Notes under the pieces: generated by a model
Told to the model about the DNA's origin: nothing
The model's database searches: none
What the model saw: the letters and a program-made list of their open reading frames with translations, nothing else
Position numbers and translations under genes: made by a program
Part shown: positions 19,240 to 29,600 of the stretch, one piece after another
How positions within the stretch are numbered: the stretch's first letter is position 1
How the letters are laid out: each line of letters opens with the position of its first letter
Assembly (NCBI GenBank): GCA_022539475.1
Contig: VCMS01000430.1
Location: 1 to 33,052 of the forward strand
Length of the DNA: 33,052 nt
Source of the DNA: Gracilaria domingensis
Taxonomy: Eukaryota; Rhodophyta; Florideophyceae; Gracilariales; Gracilariaceae
Reading direction: 5' to 3'

Positions 19240-20232
19240 ATGGTTCTCGTCCCATGCACGGTCCCTCTCAACTACTTCACCTCAAATTTGGCATCCGGAG
19301 GAAAGGGAGGAAATTCTTTCAGCGAAATCAAAGAAGAAAACGGTGCTGTCCTACGCAAAATAGAAGCCTGGAAACAGGACTGGCGTATTCGTGGCGTTCG
19401 AGTCACCTTTTCTGATGGATCTGTTTTCACCGCTGGCAAAGCCTCTGGTAGCTATGGGGGCTCGTTCACGATCTCCTCAGATGAGTACATCACCAGACTT
19501 AATATTCAACCGTCTGGCTCTACGTCAAGCGGTGGCTACTACAGACTGGGAGCAATCTGGATCAAGACATCCAAAGGAAGGGACTGGGGGATTTTTTCGA
19601 GTTACTTGGCTGGTGGAACGCAGCATTGGGTTGAAGTTGGATCCGGGCTCTGCTGCGGGATATTTGGGAAACACGGTGCCGACGTTGACTGTTTAGGATT
19701 CGCAATGCTTCGACCAGTTATTGATGCGGACATCGTGGAGGTCACTTACCCGAACCTCGATCTACAAACTGTTGCATCAGATCCTACGTACGTTACCAGG
19801 GATTCATTAGATAATAGAGGAGGAACATCTCCAATTTACAGAACGCTGGAGATCAGCGAAATTGTAACGAAAACAAACGAGTGGACAACCTCCTTTAACA
19901 CCGAGTTCGGAGTAGAAGTGAGCGTTACAGCCGGAATTCCGTTCGTGGGAGACGTGACCGGTACGACGCACTGGACTGTTGGATATTCCTCCAGCCGTTC
20001 GATGTCGGAGACAAAAACGTCCTCAGTTAAGCAATCGTGGAATATATCCGCCAACCCTAGCGAGATGGTTGTCGCTGAAGGACGGGTGTATTCAGATCAG
20101 ATTACTAACCCGTTCAAAGGTACGATGCGACTTACGCTGAACAACGGAGAGCGCTACGAGTATGATCTCACTGGCGAGTATGAAGGGGCGAACTACCTTC
20201 GATCAGACTTCACCTCAAAGACAGTGGACTAA
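19240..20232 (+). CDS. Jacalin-lectin/aerolysin-like (natterin-type) protein, intact
   Basis: 330 residues, complete frame, ATG in AATATGG context, no intron needed. Residues about 15-150 form a jacalin-like lectin domain: GGKGGNSF at 20-27, IRGVRVTFSDG at 50-60, FTISSDEYITRLNI at 76-89 and RLGAIWIKTSKGRDWG at 102-117. Residues about 155-330 match the aerolysin/ETX-MTX2-like fold, with EIVTKTNEWTTSF near 205-220, Ser/Thr-rich strands around a hydrophobic turn (VTAGIPFVGDVTG, 229-241), then SWNISANPSE. In this family the lectin part binds glycans and the second part oligomerises into a beta-barrel pore; natterins and related defence proteins share this architecture. No signal peptide is seen, which suggests cytosolic storage or non-classical release. 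Fold assignment rests on motif pattern; activity and target are unknown. Confidence 0.78.
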   Translation: MVLVPCTVPLNYFTSNLASGGKGGNSFSEIKEENGAVLRKIEAWKQDWRIRGVRVTFSDGSVFTAGKASGSYGGSFTISSDEYITRLNIQPSGSTSSGGYYRLGAIWIKTSKGRDWGIFSSYLAGGTQHWVEVGSGLCCGIFGKHGADVDCLGFAMLRPVIDADIVEVTYPNLDLQTVASDPTYVTRDSLDNRGGTSPIYRTLEISEIVTKTNEWTTSFNTEFGVEVSVTAGIPFVGDVTGTTHWTVGYSSSRSMSETKTSSVKQSWNISANPSEMVVAEGRVYSDQITNPFKGTMRLTLNNGERYEYDLTGEYEGANYLRSDFTSKTVD

Positions 20233-20549
20233 TTCATGCGTGCGCTGACCGGCGGCTGCAATTGGTATGCAAAGAGAATCTATCACATCGTAGTTTTTGA
20301 TGGATACTACGCGCGAAGAGAAATATGGAAAAATGCGGTCCAGAAACAGATCCGATTTGCTTACCAGTACTTTAAAGGTCCCCTGCAATGATGGACTTAC
20401 GTTAGGGAGGTGCTGGTTTCGCAGGTTTACAGCACCTGAACATTCTTACATAATTAGTAGATGAAGAAAAGGTTCATTATCATCATAGATAAACATAATC
20501 TTCTTTGTCATATCTTCTTCATCATCCTGCAGCCTCGATTCGACATCAA

Positions 20550-20611
20550 CTGGATTGTAGGCAGCCGTGCTTGGGGTTTTTACTACAACGGCTCTGTGTT
20601 GTATAATCCAG
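20550..20611. repeat. Hairpin-forming inverted repeat downstream of the lectin gene
   Basis: Outer arms CTGGATT (20550-20556) and AATCCAG (20605-20611); inner arms AGCCGT (20563-20568) and ACGGCT (20588-20593). It lies about 320 bp after the stop codon. It could be a 3'-end RNA structure or a short repeat remnant. Confidence 0.5.
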
Positions 20612-20820
20612 TGTGATAGAACGTAGTTAGAGATCTGTAAACACGTAGATCTATCTGCAAACTCCGCCCGTATCTACGGTGACATTCCACTTCCAGTTCA
20701 GGACAAAACCGCCACCACGACGCTCAGAGTTCTGGTGAGTACCGCTGCCAGTCTTACGGAGAATGCGGGAAATACGTATTTATTGTTTCTTTCTGGCGCA
20801 GCTCTAACTTCGTTCCAGCA

Positions 20821-20981
20821 GGGTGAGGAAATTGCCTCACCTTTTTTTGGGTGAGATTCAGGTGAAACAGTCCCATCTCACCCGTGCAGAGTGAGCGTGT
20901 CCCGACGTCCGGTGAGCATCACCCGTTTTCCCGGGGTTTGCATACAGTACCCCGGGTTACTTTAAAAAAATATTTTACAGC
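20821..20981. repeat. Repeat block A (GC-rich inverted repeats and TTTTACAG end)
   Basis: Contains GGTGAGG/CCTCACC (20822-20841), CCCGGGG/CCCCGGG (20930-20956) and the string GCATACAGTACCC…TTTTACAGC. A related arrangement recurs at 22197-22431: CATCACCC, then GCATACAGTTGCCC and TTTACAG in the same order. Probably two copies of one small dispersed element. Confidence 0.5.
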
Positions 20982-21006
20982 TATGTTCTGTAAGAACTTA
21001 AATTAC

Positions 21007-21039
21007 GAAGAGGTAATATAAGCCTTATATAACCTCTTC
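21007..21039. repeat. 33-nt near-perfect palindrome
   Basis: Arms GAAGAGGTAATATAAG (21007-21022) and, in reverse complement, GAAGAGGTTATATAAG (21024-21039), with one mismatch and a one-base centre. Confidence 0.8.
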
Positions 21040-21210
21040 AAAATATAGGAGAAAGTATGCATTTTCGCAAATTTTGAAATATACTGAGTACAGTAAGCAA
21101 ACTCATCGAAGTCGCTCTCGCCAGCACCGCCGCCCCCACCGACGCCGTTGAGCATCCCGCCCACGCCCCCGATGCTGCCGTGATCCTCATCACCAGCTTC
21201 TCCGATATCG

Positions 21211-22075
21211 TTGTCACCTCCATCCCCACCATTCAAACCATCCCCCCCAATCCAGCTAGTCTCTACACCACCTCTATCTTCTCCATTCTTTCCCCTTCGG
21301 CGCCGCGCCCCCGTCTCCTCCAGTACCTCCGCTCCTCCTCTCAATAGACCCAATGACGACAGGTTCCCACATGGCATCCTTTCCGTTTACGCCACGCGTG
21401 CCAGGCCGTCCGCCGCCGCCCACGGCGAGCACATTTGCCTCAATCACCGCCATCTCTTCCGTACATCGCCATCGCTCCCACCCGACCCGCAGAATGATGC
21501 GACCCCGCTGCCAACGCCGTTACCATCGCCGTTACCTGTTCTATCGCCGCCATCATCACCGGTGATCCTATTCAACCTGTCCATGTAAAGAAGTTTTTGA
21601 CCTCGCAAAAATGGTGCTCTTTTTTAGTTCTTTCAGTATATGGTACTTCGTTTGCTGCTTCTTGTACATGGACTTATAGTCTAACTTTCATAGCGTACAA
21701 CAACGTGCTAAGATGAATTTATTGATCTTGTCATTGATGCATCTTTGTCATCACGCATATTCTTCGTTGTGTCTTCAATGCAATCAAATATCGGTAGGTC
21801 TTCACTTAGTCTAGTGGTTGTTAATCAGTCGTATCAATTTATATTCTACCCAAAAACTATCCTATTTGTTTATTCACAGAGGGCGACGCACCTTTCCATC
21901 GAGGCCGCACGAATGGGACACTGGCAGATCACACTTGCTTCAAAACCTCTCTGCAGCCCTGAAAATGAGCTGCGCAGTTTGCACGAGCTACAGCACGAAA
22001 AGCGCAGCGGCATCGTGCGGCTCCGCCTCACCGGGCTTGGACCGCTGCAATCACCGAACAGAATGCCGATCGTAA
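21211..22075 (+). CDS. Doubtful two-exon hypothetical gene
   Basis: Exon 1 would be a Pro/Ser-rich frame from about 21211 (SPPSPPFKPSPPIQL and similar) ending at a GTAAAG donor at 21585. A 295-nt AT-rich intron would end at a good acceptor, TTTGTTTATTCACAG (AG at 21878-21879). Base composition switches sharply at both points, as at exon-intron borders. Splicing joins to a frame ending at TAA 22073-22075 with a few Cys (MSCAVCTSYS). The alternative downstream frame ends at 22137. The minus strand also has a Gly-rich open frame (21003-21377). No domain is recognised, so this may be low-complexity DNA. Confidence 0.22.
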
Positions 22076-22196
22076 AGTCTTTTCCATCGTCATCGCTCGG
22101 AGGTGGCACCATCCATAGTACGGGCAGCAAGCTATAGCGAACATCAGCTGTAAACCACGTGGAGAAGAACTGTAATTCTCGTTCTCTAAAAAAAAT

Positions 22197-22440
22197 TTAA
22201 AAACATACTTTTACAGCGGTACCGTAAGGTTTATCGTGCCGGTTGGCACTATAAGCCTTGATATCACCAATAGGTACTGTAAGGAATATGTGATTTCGGG
22301 CTACTGTATGCGTACCCCGTTTTCCCGGGGAATCGGCCGTGCAATTCACCCACAGAGGCCATGCCATCACCCAGCGGGACTGCGGGTACGCATACAGTTG
22401 CCCGTGTTACAGTAAGCGGTAGTTTACAGACAAGTAATAT
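22197..22440. repeat. Repeat block B next to the RE2 LTR
   Basis: Has GGTACYGTAAGG at about 22218 and 22272, and an inverted pair ACTGTATGCGTACCC (22304-22318) with GGGTACGCATACAGT (22384-22398). TTTTACAGC occurs near 22211 and TTTACAG near 22425. It resembles block A at 20821-20981. RE2 inserted at its right edge; the last five bases AATAT (22436-22440) are the presumed target duplication. Confidence 0.5.
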
Positions 22441-23420
22441 TGTGATGCAAACCCAGGACGGGTGAAACACGCACAGGATGTCCGAAGTCCTGCTTCCTAG
22501 GGGATGGTAACTCGGGGGACAAGCCTCTGTTGACACCGGGGACCTGAGTGTAAAACCAGTAGTGTACTGAGGATAACCTACAGTGGTGAATGCAGAAAGT
22601 CCAATATCAGGAGATTCACCAGCCAAGGACGGTGTAAAAGCGAGAAATACCCGAAAAGAGGTGAGTCAGACACTCCGGAAGGAGACGTAGCCCAAGAAAA
22701 AAGAGAAAAAGAGGTACGTCCAAAGAGGAGACGCGGGCCGTGCACACGCACGCAACAGGCCCGACGTCGGGGAGAAAGAGCAAGAAACAACCCAATACTG
22801 GGGCGGAGATCTGTCCTGCAATCAGGAATTAATAGAAATAGTAGACGTCAATACCACACGGTATATACAGATTCCTTAGGCGTCCCAAGGGTAGTATGTG
22901 TACTTATACCCCTTGAGGTAACCCTCCCGGAGTAGTACACCGGAAAGGGCAGTAACGCTTAGAGCCGACACTCAAGATGAGTCTCAAGTGCCCTCTGATT
23001 CGAGTGGCAGTTCTCGAAGGAGAGGCTTGGTTGCTTTACCATCATGTGGTGTTCAGCCGCCCCTGCACCTCTAAGTACCCCAGGTGCGGGCCGGTTGACC
23101 GGACACAATAGTGCACACCCGTACGGGTGGTACACGTACGCAACCCCACTGTCAGGGTGCAGAAAATAAAGACAAACGAAAATATTCCCCAAAATGCTCC
23201 ACTTGTGCACTAGCCATCCACGTCCACGTGTCGACGCCCGACCAGGGCCTTTGGCACATCCACGCCCCTCTACGGGTGCTAATTAAGATTAAATTAACCA
23301 ACGGCTGAAGACTCCCATAGGGGATGCACCTCATAATGTCAAGTGCCACGTGCACGGGCGCATCGCTCATGTATGACGAGCTTCTTCGTCAAACACCCTC
23401 AGAATCGGGTTTGCTCCACA
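22441..23420 (-). repeat. RE2 3' LTR, 980 bp
   Basis: On the minus strand it begins TGTGGAGCAAACCC (23420 downwards) and ends GGGTTTGCATCACA (at 22441). The ends are 14-bp imperfect inverted repeats with TG…CA termini, and the purine tract lies immediately inside. The second LTR is outside the window, so identity could not be compared. Confidence 0.85.
22901..22908 (-). promoter_or_regulatory. TATA box in RE2 LTR
   Basis: TATAAGTA on the minus strand, about 510 bp into the LTR. A second TATA-like stretch (GTATATAC, 22861-22868) is symmetrical and could serve either strand, including the antisense frame. Confidence 0.45.
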
Positions 23421-23423
23421 TAA

Positions 23424-23433
23424 CCCCCTCCTT
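23424..23433 (-). other. RE2 polypurine tract
   Basis: AAGGAGGGGG on the minus strand, three bases before the LTR's TGTGG start. This is the plus-strand priming site. Confidence 0.75.
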
Positions 23434-23502
23434 AGTCCGGAGTCGCCGTCGTGACGCCGCGAGGCCGAGACGGAAAGGCCTTAAATAGGCGGGCATCCCG
23501 CG

Positions 23503-25314
23503 ATGAACATCACCGAAATCCCGGTTCCACGCATACAGCGCACCCTCGAGGTGATAGCAACTCACACCGCGACTACACCTCCTAGTTCTCACATATCAGC
23601 CGTCGTTGTCTCTCCCTCCGCGTCTGGGATGAATCCGTTTCCAACCTACCCCATCGGGGGAGTTCCTTCTTCCTCCCTTACCGGACTGCAAAACAATGCG
23701 CTCGTCCCCGCTCGGCAACAGCAACACCCGCAGTACGTCGGTGGGTTCCTTTCGGTCCCACTCCCTCAGGGGAACGCTCCGATGCACGCACACCCGACAC
23801 AGGGTCCTTCTCCTGCCGCCGTGGCGTGGAATTCGCAGCAAGCGATGCTCCTGACAGCGACCCCCGATGGGTGGATCTCGAAGGAATCTTTGCAAGTGCG
23901 CGATCCCAAAACCGATAGTTTGATCTACTCACGGGCTCCGTGGTTCCACCCCGATGCGGTGAAGAATGATGCGCTCATCAACTCCTACGTGGAGAACGGC
24001 AAGCTCCCTGGTGGGATTCCAGTGGAACTCGTCCGATGCCCGAACTGGCGTGGGCGCATTGCGATACCGCCGTATCTTCCATACCGATCTCGCGGTGAAT
24101 CCCTTGACAGCGCCCGAGCGGGCTTGGCGAAGTTGGCCTACCAAGGTGCGGAGCGAACTCGCAACGAGCATTTGATACCCGCGTCTTATGGGTTTGACCC
24201 GGCGTTCTACCGAACATACGGTAAGGTCTCATACGGAGAGGCGTTGGCGGAGTTCCCCGAACAGTCCTTTAGAGGAATCGCCCGTTGGGAGCCGTATATG
24301 CTCTGCTGGGAGAGACCCATTCTCCGGGCGGAGTTCCGGTACATTAGACGATACGACACCCAGCAGCGGTTCGACCTGCGAGTCAAGTTTGAGCGCAAGG
24401 CACGCACCCGTCACCGGTTTCTGGTTTCGTACTCCAACGTGGAGATTGAGCGTATTCGCAACAACGCCAAGTCTGGCCGGTATGTTCCGTTGCCTCCGTG
24501 GTGGAGTCTGAGTGAGGTACCCCGTGGGTTCTATGCCGAGCTTTCACCCTGTATCCATTATATCGGGTCCAAATTGATTGAGAACCCGCAGTCTGGGTAT
24601 TGGTAATTGGTTCTCGCCGAATGGGCTGCGCGCGTAGCTGCGCATTTCCTCTGGGAGGTCTATGATCATCACCGCTTGTGGTATTTACCTCCGAGGTTGA
24701 TCATGGCCATGCGTGGCTTGGACTTGTCGATACCCCTGGGGTCACAGAACGACGCGGATGAGCTTAGCTCCCTCTTGGGAACGGTCGAGTCGATCAACTG
24801 GGACCTGGTGCCGGTGGAGAATCAACCCGAGCGACAGGGTAACGTGCGCGAGTACCCACATTTGCCTGGTAGGCAGCTTCCCACAGCGGGTAATTTCGTG
24901 TACTACAACCCACGGGAGGGTAACATGATCACCCGACACTATGCGGAGGTGCTTTCGCGAACACAGCGACCAATTCCGCCTGGACACCCCACTGGGTTTG
25001 TATTCACGGATGATTACGTGCCCGATGTGGCGTGGGACGATCCAGCGTTGGACGTTGAGGACGTAACTCCAGCGAGTGCGGCCCAACCAAAGGTGGTAGT
25101 GCCTGGTGTAGGGGAGGAGGCTCCTGCGGGACCAAGTGGTGGACAGGCAGCCCCGGCGGGGTGGCAGATTGCCATACCTTCACAGGGTGTGCAGCTACCT
25201 CCTCAGGTGCAGGCCCTTAAGGACGCCCTCGTGGGCTTAGGAGCGACTATTCTCCCTGGGATGACGGACCCTCACCAAATGGCGGCATTGTACGCGAACA
25301 GCGCCCCTTCCTAG
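23503..25314 (+). pseudogene. Antisense accessory ORF of RE2, unknown protein, one internal stop
   Basis: 603 codons on the strand opposite gag-pol, placed between the chromodomain and the 3' LTR. The ATG at 23503 is 83 bp from the LTR; TTAAATAG at 23481-23488 is a weak TATA-like match. One frame is open except for TAA 24604-24606, which falls between NPQSGYW and LVLAEWAARVAAHF with coding sense on both sides. The stop at 25312 is TAG. Layout: a Ser/Pro/Gln-rich N-terminus (about 1-120), a mixed globular-looking region with many Trp, Arg and Tyr (about 120-460, for example FHPDAVKNDALINSY, FDLRVKFERKARTRH), and a Pro/Ala/Gly-rich C-terminus (about 515-600). No membrane segment, zinc finger or known domain. 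Antisense frames in this position are known in a few plant gypsy elements (such as Grande); homology to them is not claimed. Confidence 0.6.
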
Positions 25315-25717
25315 CAGGGAAATATGGGCGGTGCCGAACCCGCCACGGGTGGCGAATGGTGCTCCTACCCTTTCTACAGGGTATAGTGTAGTATACCTTG
25401 AAATAGAAAAGTAAAAACCAATTAGTGGTATCTTCTGCTTCATCCCTCTCTTCCATGGGACCTTCATCACTTCCAGATCTTCCTCTTCATCTCCTATTCC
25501 AGGGTTCCTAGCTTCTTCTTCATCTTCTTCCTTCGTCACTCGTAAGAGTATTTTCCTTCATCACTCATAAGAGTCGTTGTAACCGTAAGTCGGTAGTGTT
25601 GGTAAACCGTAAACCGGTGATTATAACTTCTAATCCTCTCTAGTCGAGACTGTACGTGCGAGACCCATGCTTGGGTTCATCACGAATCCTCTAGCGGAGC
25701 AGTGCGTTAGCTGCGCG
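25315..25717. other. Convergent 3' ends inside RE2
   Basis: Between the stop of the antisense frame and the stop of the chromodomain frame. Contains TCACTCRTAAGAGT twice (about 25533-25572) and CGTAAACCGT-like repeats near 25605. Probably shared 3'-untranslated sequence of two converging transcripts. No coding sense seen. Confidence 0.5.
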
Positions 25718-25966
25718 TCAGCCCACCTGGGCGTTATCAAGTGTTTGAGGGAGAGCCGTGCGTGTCCTGCGGTGATAGGAAAGAACTTTAGACCTGGGTA
25801 GGTGTTCGATGGGTTCTTGCGTGTCTTCTTCAGGAGCGTAACCATACCACCGAACCCGGTACAGTAGTATCCCTTCGGGAGTATAAGTGTGTTTCACGAT
25901 ACGGTCCACCGCAAACTCCTGTGAGTAAGTACCGGTTTCCTTGGTGTTCTGAGACTTCCCCTCCAT
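25718..25966 (-). CDS. RE2 chromodomain ORF
   Basis: Minus-strand frame with a possible ATG at 25966. EFAVDRIVKHTYTPEG, then LLYRVRWYGYAPEEDTQEP and IEHLPRSKVLSYHRR match a chromodomain (xYxVxWxGYxxxEDTWEP; the Trp is Gln here). Such domains at the end of pol tether integrase to histone marks. It is not in the integrase frame: about 660 bp of GC-rich DNA lies between the end of the pol extension (26631) and this ORF. It may be joined by splicing, lie after a frameshift, or be expressed separately. The C-terminal tail runs to a stop at 25718-25720. Confidence 0.7.
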   Translation of the reverse strand: MEGKSQNTKETGTYSQEFAVDRIVKHTYTPEGILLYRVRWYGYAPEEDTQEPIEHLPRSKVLSYHRRTRTALPQTLDNAQVG

Positions 25967-25990
25967 GAGAGTACAAGATAGATGTCCCAA

Positions 25991-26630
25991 CGGTGGGTTT
26001 TGGCCGGCGAAGAGGCTTCAAACCTCTACCCTCAGCGGGTTGCAGTAGCACTCTACCCGTCGTGTCGCGTTAGTCCTACCTTCGCCTTTTGGCGGCTAAA
26101 TTCTACCCAAATGGGTTCCTTGCAACGCCTGAGGCGTCCATATTACTATAAATCCTCCAGGGTGTTCCCAAATGGTCACACCGGGCAACGGTTGCTTCCT
26201 CTTTCCCTCCTTCGTTCCCGTTTCCATGGGAGAACGCGCGCGGCGGTGAAAGTTGCACGCTGCACTCCCTGTGCAGGGGGGAGGCGGAACGCCCAAGATC
26301 GGGGTACGCCATTGGTTTGCGGCGGGGGTGCGCGCGTGGCGCGTGCCACGGGGCACCAGCAGTGGTGAGCCTTTGCGCAACGGTCGCCAACGCACTGGCA
26401 TCTCGGGTTGCTTCCTTTGTGCGGCGGCGGCGCGCGGGCTCTCCAAAAATTTGGATATTTTCCGCATGTGCGGGTTCCCTGCGCCACCCATGCTTCTGGG
26501 TGTAATGTCGCAAGCGCGAGCTCGCGACGGTCAACCCGAGTGGGTACCATACTTATCGTTCCCTCATGGGAGGGGTACTTTCCACACGTCCTGTGTTCTG
26601 GTTCTTCCTACATCATCACCCGAGAAGGGA
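25991..26630. other. GC-rich spacer between pol extension and chromodomain
   Basis: No frame on the minus strand looks like retroelement protein; open frames are Arg/Pro-rich and overlap in several phases. GC content is highest at about 26220-26440. It may be an intron, an insertion or decayed coding DNA. Confidence 0.4.
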
Positions 26631-29600
26631 TTACTGCGACACTTCGCCGTCATCCTCGGCTTGCCCGTAGCTACTCAAAGGGTCTGCAGAGACCTGCTTT
26701 TCAGGTGTACGAGCTCGAGACGAGCGTTCTGTGAGCGCCTGCGAGCTGGGCTCCCCGAGCGGTCTCCGTGACGGAGTATTTCCTTTCTTCTCGGTTGTCT
26801 CCCGTGCTGGGAGTTCTCTAACATTACTGACGTGCACCTGACCGTTTTCGGTATGCGTAGATTGCGTCCCTGCAGCGGGAGTGTCGTTCGCGGTCGGTGG
26901 CGACGTCTCACCAACAGTGATGGCTCCAAGTCGTGGAGAATGCGGCAACGCCGATGAAACCAAAGCGGTGTTACCAGCGGTACCAGCAGCGTCCTTCCCC
27001 TCCTTAGGCGTTGCCGCCTGGGGTGGTGATACCACGTCGGGTGGGGGGGTGACGGTTTGAACTCGTAGGGAGTCCGCGGACTGGGCCTGAGAGAGGGGGT
27101 CTGACCCAGTGGGTAGAGTGTTCGAGGTGTCCGGTAGTTCGGATAAACCGCGTTCCGGGTGAGGAAGTACCGCTGGGCGCGATACTTCCGAGGGTTGATC
27201 ACCTGCAGAGGTTGCCGCGACAGGCGGGAGAGTCTGAGTAGGCAAAGGGGCGCTGCTGACGCGATCGCGTGATACCCGTTCGTGGGCATTATCGATTTCC
27301 AACACAACGGTGTCTGGCGTAAGAGATACCACTCAGTAGGGTCCGCTTGCAATGGGAGAAAGTTTGTGCCGACGCTCCTTTTCAGGATTGTAGTACTCCT
27401 TTCGGAGGAACACAAAGTCGTTCACCCGCAATTCGAGTAATGGTTTGCGCACCCGTTGGTCGAAGTTACGCTTGAATGTAGCTTGAGCTTTATCCATCGC
27501 CTTCTGGGCTTTCGGCACCATCTCGGTAAGCCAATTTTTCCACGCGTTGCGGTACTGCGCCGGGGACGGATAACTCGCAAGAGTAGGTTGGGCTTCAATA
27601 GCAACCGGGGGCGGTGGCTGTGAGAGCACCAGTTCAAAGGGTGAGAGCGAGGTTACCCGATGCACCTGCGTGTTGTACGCATACGTTACTGCGTCAGTAT
27701 AAAGATCCCATTCCTTGCGGTGATCTGCCACATAGGAACGGAGTGCATTAAGCATTGTACGGTTAAACCGTTCTAACTGCCCATTACACTGGGGGTGATA
27801 GGTGGTTGTGAACAAGTTCCTGACATCTAGGATTCTGCATACATCTTGAAAGAACTTCGATGTGAATTGAGATCCGTTGTCGGAGAGTACGTTGACAGGC
27901 GGCCCAGAAACGAACACCCAGTGGGTTACGAATGCTTGCGCAATAACCGCAGCGGAGATTCGCTTAAGGGGTACAGTTCTGACCAGTTTGGAGAAGCGAT
28001 CCGTGATCACCAAGAGGTACCGGTTCCCTCTGGGAGTGCGAATTAACTCGCCCAATATGTCGATAGCGACAAATTCCAACGGGCTTCTCGCAGGGAACAA
28101 GGTCAACTTCTTTGAGTACTTCCGAAGTCGGACATCATTCTTGGCACATTCCACCCATGAGCATCTAATTGCAAAGCAGTCAAACGCCATGGCGGGCCAA
28201 TAAAAGTGTTTTCTCAATGTGAGATACAGTTTGCGACCCCCAGGGTGTGCGCCGACCTTAACGTAATGTGAAAGATGTAGTACTCGTCGTTGTAGCGAGT
28301 GTGGCACCACGATCTGTGGGTTGCGTTCTACCATTCGTACCAGGTAGCCTTGGTCGTTCACCACAAACGGTATGCGGTGTCCACCATTCAGGCGGGAACG
28401 CACTTGCGTACAGAACTTATCTAAGTGTTGTTCCCTCACTAACTTCTCAGGAGTAGTAGGTTTAAAGGAACCCGCTGTGGGTTCACTTCCTTCGGCGGCG
28501 AGGATATCGTCGCAAATATCATCCAGTGGGATTCCTGACTCCTCATCTGCGAGTTCTGCTAAGAAGCAGGGTATGTCCAAATCATCGGAGGGTTCTGGTT
28601 CGGCAGCAGTTACCAGACGGGAGAGTGCATCCGCTTGGGTGTTGAGCTTTCCTTTCTTGTAGCGCACGTCGAAATTGAACTCCGACAATCGGAGTCTCCA
28701 CCTCATGAGGCGCCCTGAGGGCTCAGAAATTTCCATGAGCCACCGTAGGCAGGAGTGGTCCGTATGTACCACAAAATGGGTGCCCATTAAGTAGGGGCGT
28801 AGGGTAGACAATGCCCATACTACGGCGAGGCACTCTTTTTCAGAGACAGAATAGTTCCGCTCGTGCACATTGAGCGAGCGAGACCAGTACCCAATTGGGT
28901 GACGGACACCTTCGGTATCGGTCTGAAACAAGGCACACCCCACTTGGTTTGCACTGGCATCAGTGTCTAGCTCGTACGGTAACCCAGCGGTGGGGAGAGC
29001 CAAGATACGCGGAGACGTTACGGCGTCAATCAGCTGCGTAAATGCTGACGCTTCCTTGTCACCGAAAGGTTCCAGTTGCACGGGTTGTCCTTTCGTTAGG
29101 AGTTTGTTGAGCGGCGTGGCGATCTCCGCAAAGTTCGGAACAAATCTCCTGTACACATTGCACAATCCTAAGAAGGAGCGTAACTCCGTTTGAGTTGTAG
29201 GGTGTTTAGCTTCCTTCAAGGACTTGACGCGCACCTCGTCGACCGAGAGTTGGCCTGGGCGAATTATGTGGCCCAAGTACTTGACCAAATCGGTGAAAAA
29301 CTCGCACTTCTTGAGTTTCAACGTGATTCCGGCGTCACGCAATACCCGCATGACATCCCGGACATGGGAGAGATGTTCTTCGATATTATTGGAGAAGATT
29401 ATGATATCGTCCAAATATACCAAACAGGTGTGCCACTTGAAGGGTGACAACGGAATGTCTATCGCCCGTTGAAATGTTGCGGGGGCATTAGTTAGCCCAA
29501 AGGGCACTCGCTTGAAGCAGTATAGCCCCTGATGGCATACGAAGGCGGCCTTATCACCATCTTCCTCCCTAATGGGAACTTGCCAGTACCCTCAGTTGAC

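Noticed and set aside
20822..20848. GC stem followed by a T run, like a bacterial intrinsic terminator
   Set aside because: The surroundings are eukaryotic and the hairpin is part of a repeat block; nothing suggests a prokaryotic transcript.
23596..24414. Minus-strand open frames opposite the antisense ORF of RE2
   Set aside because: Short, overlapping one another and without motifs; shadows of the plus-strand coding frame.
26096..26771. Open frames in the GC-rich spacer of RE2
   Set aside because: Several phases open on both strands with Arg/Pro-rich peptide; composition explains them.
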